64,000 bases of DNA from Solirubrobacteraceae bacterium (GTDB lineage Bacteria; Actinomycetota; Thermoleophilia; Solirubrobacterales; Solirubrobacteraceae): contig JADGPL010000017.1 in the NCBI GenBank assembly GCA_017882455.1, positions 16,890 to 80,889 of the forward strand. The letters run 5' to 3'. The translations under genes and the position numbers were made by a program. This document shows, piece by piece, positions 1-6,881 of this stretch. Numbering within the stretch: the stretch's first letter is position 1; each line of letters begins with the position of its first letter. The notes beneath the pieces are model-generated. The model was given only the letters and a program-made list of their open reading frames with translations, was not told the origin of the DNA and searched no databases.

Positions 1-617
1 TGGACGCGCTCCCGGGCCCGGCCGAGCGCGAGGCGCCTCCTGCGCGGGTCGAGCTCGATCCGCCCGCCGCCGGCGATGAGCTCACCGGCGGGGAAGTGCA
101 CGCGACCCTTGCCGAGCTCTTCCCGGAGGACGGGATCGTCGTGCTCGAGTCTCCGTCGAGCACGGTGGCGCTGCGCAACCAGCTGCGCCTGTCGCGTCCC
201 GGCTCCTACTACTTCAGCGCCAGTGGCGGGCTCGGATTCGGGCTCTCGGCCGCGCTCGGGGTGCAGCTCGCCCAGCCGCAGCGCCAGGTCGTGTGCGTGC
301 TCGGCGAGGGCTCGGCGCAGTATGCGATCACCGCCTTCTGGACGGCCGCGGCCTACGAGATCCCCGTCAAGTTCCTGGTTCTGCGCAACAACGAGTACTC
401 GATCCTGAAGTGGTTCGCCTCGCTCGAGAACGTGACCGGCGCGCCGGCTCTGGACCTGCCCCGCCTCGACGTGGCGGCGACGGCGCGCAGCTACAACGTC
501 CCGGCGACGAGCGTCGCCGGGCGCGAGGAGCTCCACGGCGCCCTCGCCGACGCCCTCGCGCAGGATGGCCCGCGACTCGTGCAGGTCGACGTCGCCGCCG
601 GGATGGCGCTCGCTTGA
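1..617 (+). CDS. Benzoylformate decarboxylase-like ThDP enzyme (3' part)
   Basis: The reading frame is open from the left edge, so the N-terminal domains lie outside the window. What remains is the C-terminal thiamine-diphosphate-binding domain: a GxGS motif (GEGSAQ), then an FWTAAAYEIPVKF segment and RNNEYSILKWFA. This order closely matches the ALWTAAQYNIP...MNNGTYGALRWFA region of benzoylformate decarboxylase, which converts benzoylformate to benzaldehyde and CO2. The usual GDG metal ligand Asp reads as Glu here. Acetolactate synthase or another 2-oxo acid decarboxylase cannot be excluded without the missing part. The TGA stop overlaps the likely TTG start of the next gene, so the two are probably translationally coupled. 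Confidence 0.75.
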   Translation, partial: DALPGPAEREAPPARVELDPPAAGDELTGGEVHATLAELFPEDGIVVLESPSSTVALRNQLRLSRPGSYYFSASGGLGFGLSAALGVQLAQPQRQVVCVLGEGSAQYAITAFWTAAAYEIPVKFLVLRNNEYSILKWFASLENVTGAPALDLPRLDVAATARSYNVPATSVAGREELHGALADALAQDGPRLVQVDVAAGMALA

Positions 618-3565
618 GCAGGCGCACGCCACTGCTCGCACCGGACACGCGCCGCATCGGGCGCCCGTCGGGCCCGCCCGCGCGAGACCGCGCGCCCGAC
701 GAGCTCGCCGCCGGAACGCCCGAGCCGTTGCGGGGCGATCTGATCTCGCTGCTCGGCCCCGAGCGGGTGCTCAGCCGAGCGATCGACCTGATCGCCTACG
801 CATCCGACGCGAGTCCCTACCGGCGGTTGCCGGCGGTCGTGGTCATCGCTCACGACGCCGCCGACGTGGGCAAGGTGCTCGCCTACGCGCGGCGCAGCGC
901 CATCCCGGTCAACTTCCGCGGCGGCGGGACGAGCCTCAACGGACAGGCCCAGACCGACGGGATCATGATCGACGTCCGGCGCTGGTTCTCCGGCGTGAAG
1001 GTCGAGGAGGGTGGCGCGCGGGCGCGGCTTGCGCCCGGGACCCTGCTGGGGCTGGCCAACAGGCTGCTCGAGCGCCACGGATACAAGCTCGGCCCCGACC
1101 CGGCCAGCAAAGACATCGCCACGGTCGGCGGGGTGATCGCCAACAACTCCGGCGGCATGCGCTGCGGGGTGAGCTGGGACCCCTACTCGACGGTCGAGTC
1201 GATGACGCTGGTGCTCGCCTCCGGAACGGTCATCGACACGGCGGCAGTGGACGGCGAGGCGCGCTTCGCGGCGGCCGAGCCCGAGCTGGCGGCCGGCCTG
1301 CTCGCGCTACGGGAGGAGCTGCTGGCGGACGGGGAGCTGGCGGAGCGGGTGAGGCGCAAGTACGAGATCAAGAACGTCACCGGCTACAGGCTGTGCGCGC
1401 TGCTCGACGCCGACACGCCGCTGGAGATCTTCCGCCGCCTCGTCGTCGGATCGGAGGGCACGCTCGCGTTCATCGCCGAGGCGGTCATGCGCACGCGTCC
1501 CGAGCCGGTGCACACCACCCTGGCTTGGGCGCATTTCCCGGACATCGACAGCGCGGCCGAGGTCGTGCCGGCGCTGGTCGCGGCGGGCGCCCGCGCGACC
1601 GAGCTGATGGTCGCCCCGGCGCTGATAGCAGCCGCCTGGAGCCTGCCGGGCACGCCCGAGCACTGGCGCGAGCTGCCGCCCGAGTCGGCCGCTCTGATCG
1701 TCGAGCTCGGAGGCGCCGACGAGCACGAGCTCGATGCGAGCGAGGCCGCCGCCGAAGCGGCCCTGGCAGGGCACGAGCTGATCGCAGCAGCGACCTTCAC
1801 GCGCGAGGCCGAGGAGATCGAGATGGCGTGGAGGGTGCGCGAGGGCCTCTTCGGGCTGGTGGGACGGCTGCGGATGCCGGGGAGCGCGCTGATCATCGAG
1901 GACGTCTGCGTGCGCCCTGAGCGGATCGCCGAGTGCGCTCGCGACCTGCAGGCGCTGCTCGGCAAGCACGCCTTCCTGGTGGGGGTCGCCGGGCACGCCT
2001 CGGCCGGGAACCTGCACTTCCAGCTGACGCCCGACTTCGCCAAGGCCGAGGATGTGGAGCGCTACGAGGCCTTCATGGAGGAGCTGGTCGAGCTGATCGT
2101 CGGAAAGTACGACGGCTCGTTGAAGTCCGAGCACGGGACCGGCGTGAACATGGCCCCCTACGTGGAGCGCGAGTGGGGGGCGAAGGCCACGGCGATGATG
2201 TGGCGCGTCAAGGAGCTGGCCGACCGCGACGGGGTGCTCAACCCCGGAGTGGTGCTCAACCGGGACGCGGGCATCCACCTCAAGCACCTGAAGACCCAGC
2301 CCGAGATCGAGGAGGGCGCCACGCACTGCGTCGAGTGCGGGTTCTGCGAGCCGGTCTGCCCGAGCCGCAACGTCACCACCACCCCTCGCCAGCGGATCGT
2401 GATCAGGCGCGAGATGGCGCGCCAGACCGAGGGCTCGCCGGTCTATGAGGCGTTGCTGGCCGACTACGAGCACGACGCCCTGCAGACGTGTGCGGCCGAC
2501 GGAAGCTGCCTGGGCGCCTGTCCGGTGGCGATCGACACGGGTGAGCTGATGAAGGAGCTCCGCCGGCGCGAGCGCAGCGAGCGCGAGGAAGCGGTGGCGC
2601 TCGCCGTGGCCAGGCGCTACGCGCTCGTCGAGCGCGCGGCGCGCATCGGGCTCGCCGGAGCCCGCGTGGTCGGGGAGGCGCTCGGAGCGGACACGCCGGC
2701 CCGGGTCTCGGAGCTGATCAGACGGCGCGTGAGCAGCGAGCTCGTGCCCACGCTCCCTGCGAGCATGCCGTCCGCCGCGCCCGCTCGCCTGCCGGCCACG
2801 GCGCACGCGGGGGCCGCAGCCGTCTATCTGCCGGCCTGCCTCAACCGCATCTTCGGCAACCCGCCCGGGCGCGAGCGCGAGCTCTCGCTTCCCGAGGCGC
2901 TCGTCGCGGTCTCCGAGCGGGCAGGCCTGCCCGTCTGGATCCCCGCCGATGTCGCCGGACACTGCTGCGCCACGCCCTGGAGCTCGAAGGGTTACCGCGG
3001 CGGGCAGGATCACATGGCGGGCAAGACCGCGGCGGCGCTGTGGCGCTGGAGCGACGGCGGGCGCCTGCCGGTGGTGATCGACGCGAGCTCCTGTGCGCAG
3101 GGACTGATCGAGGACGTCGGACCCCGCCTGCGCGAGGCAGAGCGCGAGCGCTTCGAGCAGATCGAGATCCTCGACTCGATCGCCTGGGTGCACGACCGGC
3201 TGCTGGGGGGGCTGCAGGTGGAGAGCAAGGTCGCTTCGGCGGCGGTCCACCCGACCTGCGCGGCATCCCAGATGGGACTGTCTGGGAAGCTCGAGGCGAT
3301 CGCACGCGAGCTCGCCGAGGAGGTCCTCGTCCCAGCCGCGAGCGGTTGCTGCGGGATGGCGGGCGATCGCGGGCTGCTGCACCCCGAGCTTCCGGCCTCG
3401 GCGTTGCGCGATGTCGCGATCGAGCTCGCCCAGCACGACATCGAGGAGCACCTGTGCAGCAATCGCACCTGTGAGATCGGACTGCAGCTCCTCACGGGTG
3501 CTCCCTATGGCTCCTTCGTGCTGCTGCTCGAGCGCCTGACGCGGCCCGGGCCAGTGCTGGGCTGA
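614..3565 (+). CDS. FAD-binding and Fe-S (CCG-domain) oxidoreductase, D-lactate/glycolate dehydrogenase type
   Basis: A 983-residue flavoprotein of the FAD_binding_4 / FAD-oxidase_C class fused to an electron-transfer module. Visible in order: FAD domain with ATVGGVIANNSGG near residue 169; the oxidase C-terminal domain ending around GHASAGNLH and SEHGTG; a ferredoxin-like segment with CVECGFCEPVCP near 572 and CAADGSCLGACP near 626; and two cysteine-rich CCG segments (HCCATPW near 783, SGCCGMAG near 914). Such proteins oxidise 2-hydroxy acids such as D-lactate or glycolate and pass electrons to quinone or another carrier. I chose TTG at 614 because it overlaps the upstream stop and the protein-like sequence begins there; the ORF-track start at 293 lies inside the upstream gene. 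Next to a benzoylformate decarboxylase-like gene, a mandelate-type substrate is possible but unproven. Confidence 0.85.
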   Translation: MSRRTPLLAPDTRRIGRPSGPPARDRAPDELAAGTPEPLRGDLISLLGPERVLSRAIDLIAYASDASPYRRLPAVVVIAHDAADVGKVLAYARRSAIPVNFRGGGTSLNGQAQTDGIMIDVRRWFSGVKVEEGGARARLAPGTLLGLANRLLERHGYKLGPDPASKDIATVGGVIANNSGGMRCGVSWDPYSTVESMTLVLASGTVIDTAAVDGEARFAAAEPELAAGLLALREELLADGELAERVRRKYEIKNVTGYRLCALLDADTPLEIFRRLVVGSEGTLAFIAEAVMRTRPEPVHTTLAWAHFPDIDSAAEVVPALVAAGARATELMVAPALIAAAWSLPGTPEHWRELPPESAALIVELGGADEHELDASEAAAEAALAGHELIAAATFTREAEEIEMAWRVREGLFGLVGRLRMPGSALIIEDVCVRPERIAECARDLQALLGKHAFLVGVAGHASAGNLHFQLTPDFAKAEDVERYEAFMEELVELIVGKYDGSLKSEHGTGVNMAPYVEREWGAKATAMMWRVKELADRDGVLNPGVVLNRDAGIHLKHLKTQPEIEEGATHCVECGFCEPVCPSRNVTTTPRQRIVIRREMARQTEGSPVYEALLADYEHDALQTCAADGSCLGACPVAIDTGELMKELRRRERSEREEAVALAVARRYALVERAARIGLAGARVVGEALGADTPARVSELIRRRVSSELVPTLPASMPSAAPARLPATAHAGAAAVYLPACLNRIFGNPPGRERELSLPEALVAVSERAGLPVWIPADVAGHCCATPWSSKGYRGGQDHMAGKTAAALWRWSDGGRLPVVIDASSCAQGLIEDVGPRLREAERERFEQIEILDSIAWVHDRLLGGLQVESKVASAAVHPTCAASQMGLSGKLEAIARELAEEVLVPAASGCCGMAGDRGLLHPELPASALRDVAIELAQHDIEEHLCSNRTCEIGLQLLTGAPYGSFVLLLERLTRPGPVLG

Positions 3566-3569
3566 GGCA

Positions 3570-4361
3570 TCAGCCGCGGCGGTGGCGCCCGGCGGGCGCT
3601 GGACGCGGGCAGGGTACCTTGGCGGACGCGCTCGTGTGAGTGCCGTCGAGGAAGCCGACGGCGGCGGTGAAGGGCCAGCCCCCCCGCGGACAGCTCGAGG
3701 GCAGGCGCACGCCCCGCGGGCGATAGGCGACGCTGCGGCCGCGTTCGCGGCGGTAGTAGATGAGATGTTCGGGCCCGATCGCCGCATGCAGGCGCACCAC
3801 GGAGACGTAGGGCGCTTCGGGGAGGCTCGCGATCAACGGCGGTTCGATCGCCACGCTCCCGCCGAACGGCGCGTGTGCGTCGAGCAGCAGCGCGGGCAGC
3901 GCGAGATGGGCCACGATCGGGCTCGATCCCTCGACGTAGAACGTCAGCGCGAAGCGTTCGTCCTTGGTTTCCGCGCGCACGATCGCAACGCGTGCGCTCT
4001 CGCGAACGATCGACTGGCCGACCGGGATCTCGACGGTGGCGCTGCCCGTGCCCATGTGGGCGTCCGAGCGGCAGCCGGCGGGTCCGCGCAGCTGCAACGT
4101 CGTGGGCGTGCAGGCGTCCAGCCCGAGGCCGCTGACGACGATGCCGACATTGCCGGGGTAGCGCAGCGTGACGGCGGTGAGCGGAGAGGGCACCCCGCCG
4201 CCCGGCGCAGTGATCGCGAAGTCGAACCCGATCGTGGTCTGCTCGTCGAGGCGGTCCGGCTTGAGGCTCGCGTGGAGCCGAAGCGACTCCCTGGCCTGGG
4301 CCGGCGCCGCCAGGGTGGCGGCGCCGAGCGCCGCCAACAGTGCGATGCGGGCGCCCCTCAT
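3570..4361 (-). CDS. Exported protein of unknown function
   Basis: 263 residues starting with a clear Sec signal peptide (MRGARIALLAALGAATLAAPAQA). The mature part is predicted beta-rich with three cysteines-rich turns (LDACTPTT, GPAGCRSD) and a C-terminal Cys near SSCPRGGWPF; I recognise no family or catalytic motif. Its ATG lies one base after the stop of the upstream gene (4363-4887), so the two are co-transcribed and probably coupled. It is convergent with the FAD/Fe-S oxidoreductase, with only four bases between stops, leaving no room for a separate terminator. Likely acts at or outside the cell surface; function unknown. Confidence 0.7.
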   Translation of the reverse strand: MRGARIALLAALGAATLAAPAQARESLRLHASLKPDRLDEQTTIGFDFAITAPGGGVPSPLTAVTLRYPGNVGIVVSGLGLDACTPTTLQLRGPAGCRSDAHMGTGSATVEIPVGQSIVRESARVAIVRAETKDERFALTFYVEGSSPIVAHLALPALLLDAHAPFGGSVAIEPPLIASLPEAPYVSVVRLHAAIGPEHLIYYRRERGRSVAYRPRGVRLPSSCPRGGWPFTAAVGFLDGTHTSASAKVPCPRPAPAGRHRRG

Positions 4362-4362
4362 C

Positions 4363-4866
4363 TCAGTAGAGGAGCGTGCCGGTGGTCTGGACTGTCATGT
4401 CGTAGGTGTTGCGGTTGAGGATCCCGTAGAAGCCGCCGCGGCCGTGCGCGTGGGCGTAGCGGCCGGTGCCGCCCGTCGCCACCAGCCAGCCGCCGAAGCT
4501 CTGATACAGCCCCGACCCGTGCACGGCCGCGCGGGCGTGCCCGTTGATCGAGCCACCGTGCACGTAGATCGTGAAGTTGGCGGTCAAGGTCGCCGTGATG
4601 TTGCAGTTGGCGCGCATTGCGCCCGGAAAGGTCCCCAATGCGGAGCCTTCCTCGTACAGCCACGATCCCGAGCTGCGATTTTCGTTGTAGCGCAGGTGCG
4701 CTGTGTCGGCCGTGCTCACCGAGCGGGCCGCCCGCGCCCGCAGTGGAGCCCCCGCGCCGGCTATGGGCGCCGTCCACGCGAGCACGCCCGCGACCGCGAG
4801 CAGCGCGCTCAGGAGTGTCGCGACGGTCCCTCCACCGCCGCTTGGTTTGATGATTGCCATCAACAT
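4363..4866 (-). CDS. Exported beta-barrel-like protein (allene-oxide-cyclase/dirigent-like fold suspected)
   Basis: The ORF track opens at a GTG at 4887, but ATG at 4866 has an AAGG ribosome-binding site six bases upstream, so I prefer it. The N-terminus is a signal peptide (SALLAVAGVLAWTAPIAGAGA). The mature part repeats short beta strands and ends GGTGRYAHAHGRGGFYGILNRN, followed by TVQTTGTLLY. This G-T-G-R-[FY]-x-x-A-x-G-x-G pattern is typical of small exported actinobacterial proteins related to the allene oxide cyclase / dirigent barrel; the assignment rests on motif resemblance only. The gene directly precedes 3570-4361. It follows the prenyltransferase operon by about 100 bases, so it could be a distal part of that transcript. 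Confidence 0.6.
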   Translation of the reverse strand: MLMAIIKPSGGGGTVATLLSALLAVAGVLAWTAPIAGAGAPLRARAARSVSTADTAHLRYNENRSSGSWLYEEGSALGTFPGAMRANCNITATLTANFTIYVHGGSINGHARAAVHGSGLYQSFGGWLVATGGTGRYAHAHGRGGFYGILNRNTYDMTVQTTGTLLY

Positions 4867-4971
4867 TGGCGCCTTGCTGTCCGGCACACGGAAGCGTTCG
4901 GCGGGATGATACCTGCCGCCGGTGGCCGCTCTCGCCGCTGGAGGAGACGCAGGAGGGGCGGGCTCTCGGGG

Positions 4972-5670
4972 TCATCTGCCGCCAAATCGGCGCCTGCGTG
5001 CGCCGAACTCGGCCAGCGCCCGTTCCAGGTGGGCGCGGCTGAAATCGGGCCACAGCTCGTCGCTGAACACGAGCTCCGAATAGGCGGACTGCCACAGCAG
5101 GAAGTTCGACAGGCGCCGCTCGCCCCCCGTGCGGATGATCAGGTCCGGGTCGTGCATGTCGGGCGCATAGAGGCAGCTGCGGAAAGCCTCCTCGGTGTCT
5201 CCGCGCAGCTGCTTGGCCGCGTCGATGATCTCGGCGCGCCCGCCGTAGTTGAACGCCACGTAGAGGGTGATGAGCTCGTTCGCGGCGGTCAGCGCTTCGG
5301 CCCGCTCCATCTCCGCCAGCAGCTCCGCCCCGGCGCCGGCGCGGCGCCCGATGAAGCGCATGCGCACGTTGTGTCGATTGAGCTCAGGCGCCTCGCGGGC
5401 GATCCGGCGGGCCAGCATCGAGATCAGGCCGTGCACCTCCGCGGGCGGGCGCGACCAGTTCTCGGTCGAGAACGAGTACACGGTCAGCTGCTCGATTCCG
5501 AGCTCGACGGCGTCACGCAGCCGGGCCTTGAGCGTGTCGGCGCCGGCGTCGTGACCGGCGTTGACCGACAGGCGGCGCGCGTGCGCCCAGCGGCCGTTGC
5601 CGTCGGTGATGATCGCCACGTAGCGCGCGATCCCCACGATCGAGCCGTCCCACAGCGCGGGGGCGCTCAT
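4972..5670 (-). CDS. uppS: Cis-prenyltransferase (undecaprenyl diphosphate synthase family)
   Basis: 232 residues of the isoprenyl transferase (Z-prenyl diphosphate synthase) family, which adds isopentenyl units to an allylic diphosphate. The catalytic Asp sits in IITDGNGRW (Asp23), followed by YSFSTENWSRP near 70, FNYGGRAEI, and the C-terminal RTGGERRLSNFLLWQ and YSELVF motifs. All signature residues look intact. The ATG at 5670 overlaps the stop of the DUF2600 gene (ATGA), so translation is coupled; the ORF-track start at 5901 lies inside that neighbour. In most genomes uppS sits with cell-wall or tRNA genes; here it is the last gene of a terpene/transport operon. It may therefore supply a dedicated short-chain Z-prenyl substrate rather than the wall carrier lipid. 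Product chain length cannot be read from the sequence. Confidence 0.9.
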   Translation of the reverse strand: MSAPALWDGSIVGIARYVAIITDGNGRWAHARRLSVNAGHDAGADTLKARLRDAVELGIEQLTVYSFSTENWSRPPAEVHGLISMLARRIAREAPELNRHNVRMRFIGRRAGAGAELLAEMERAEALTAANELITLYVAFNYGGRAEIIDAAKQLRGDTEEAFRSCLYAPDMHDPDLIIRTGGERRLSNFLLWQSAYSELVFSDELWPDFSRAHLERALAEFGARRRRFGGR

Positions 5671-6881
5671 GGCCCGAGCCCCGCCGGGGCCGTCGAATCC
5701 CGGCGCCCGAGACCACGCAGGCGCTTGGCGGCACGCCACGCGTGCATCACCGCGAGCGTCGGGACGATCAGCGGCCGCAGATGGGCGGTCGTCCGCCTGG
5801 TCGCGGTGCGGGCGAAGGCGCTCTTGGCCGTGGGAGCGGAGGTGTAGTAGGCGACGATCCCCACGATCGTCATCACGTGGTGCGGACCGTTGGGCACGCA
5901 CCGTGCCCGCGCGACGGCGTCGTGGACCACACGCTCCAGGCGCTCCTGCAGGACCTCGGGGTCCTCGTAGAGGCGTACATATCCCGGGTGTCCGGCGGCA
6001 GCGTCGCGGTCGTAGTCGATGAGGCTGTCCAGCACGGTGGGGAGCACCGAGATCGAGAGGTATGCACGGTCGAGCTCGGCGGCCTGAGCGCGGGTCGTGC
6101 GGCGGTCGGCGGCGGCGGCGATCAGCGCGTGCGCCCCGAGCACCGAGGAGGCGGCGCCGGCCAGGAACTCACGCCACTCGAGCGTCGTGCCCACGGCCTG
6201 TGCCGTTGCCCAGCGCTCGAGCTGCTCGGGCTCGGCGAGCGAGCTCGAGTGGATGCGCAGCTGCGCCTCGCCGCTGCGCGCCGCCGCGCGCACCAGCAGG
6301 TCGGACAGCCTCGCCGCCGCGGGCAGCCCGGCGAGCGCGAAGCGCACCGTGGAGACCAGCTCGTCGAGATATCCGCTCGTGTCGGAGCTGGGATGGTCGC
6401 GGAAGTACTCGCCCCTGCGCTGGGTCGTCACGGAGACGGCGTCCGTGAACGCCCCGAACAGGCGCTCGCCGGCTCCCGGGCACTCGTGCGCGGGAGCCTC
6501 GGTCAGGCCGTCGAGATAGTCGAAGATGATCTCCAGGGCCACGATCGCCTTGACGACTCGCCGGCGGTGGACGGGGGGCGCGAGCGTCGCGAGCGTCGCC
6601 GCCACCTCCGCGTTGAAGCCCTCCTCCGCGAGCTTCTCCAGAGCGAGGCCGCGCAGGGCCGGGTCTGGGATCGCGTGGGCTCGTCGATTCCAGTGGGCCA
6701 GCTGCTCGCGCACGATCGGGGCCACGCTCGACCAGTACCGCGCATTGGCACGCACGAGGGCCACGGCGGCGTGCGCCGAGAGGCCCGCCTCCAGGAGCCC
6801 GGAGGCGGCTGGGACGCGCGGTGTGCGCAGCACCCAAGGGGGTGGGAGTGGCGTGGCGGCGAGCGTCGGCGGCCTACTCAT
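5667..6881 (-). CDS. DUF2600 family protein, tetraprenyl-beta-curcumene synthase-like
   Basis: 404 residues, helical, resembling the YtpB/TbcS family (DUF2600), which cyclises long prenyl diphosphates into sesquarterpenes in Bacillus. Two Asp-rich stretches are present: EIIFDYLDGLTE (residues 117-128) and VLDSLIDYDRD (about 283-293). Such motifs bind the Mg2+-diphosphate in class I terpene synthases. The start ATG lies within the end of the ABC permease gene (8-base overlap) and its stop overlaps the uppS start. A prenyl chain-elongation enzyme encoded directly downstream supports a terpene role. The family call comes from motif and length recognition; the product is unknown. Confidence 0.75.
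   Translation of the reverse strand: MSRPPTLAATPLPPPWVLRTPRVPAASGLLEAGLSAHAAVALVRANARYWSSVAPIVREQLAHWNRRAHAIPDPALRGLALEKLAEEGFNAEVAATLATLAPPVHRRRVVKAIVALEIIFDYLDGLTEAPAHECPGAGERLFGAFTDAVSVTTQRRGEYFRDHPSSDTSGYLDELVSTVRFALAGLPAAARLSDLLVRAAARSGEAQLRIHSSSLAEPEQLERWATAQAVGTTLEWREFLAGAASSVLGAHALIAAAADRRTTRAQAAELDRAYLSISVLPTVLDSLIDYDRDAAAGHPGYVRLYEDPEVLQERLERVVHDAVARARCVPNGPHHVMTIVGIVAYYTSAPTAKSAFARTATRRTTAHLRPLIVPTLAVMHAWRAAKRLRGLGRRDSTAPAGLGP

Noticed and set aside
1307-3787. 826-codon minus-strand ORF
   Set aside because: Antisense shadow of the FAD/Fe-S oxidoreductase; composition (Arg, His, Gly, Asp rich) and lack of motifs are typical of antisense frames in GC-rich genes.
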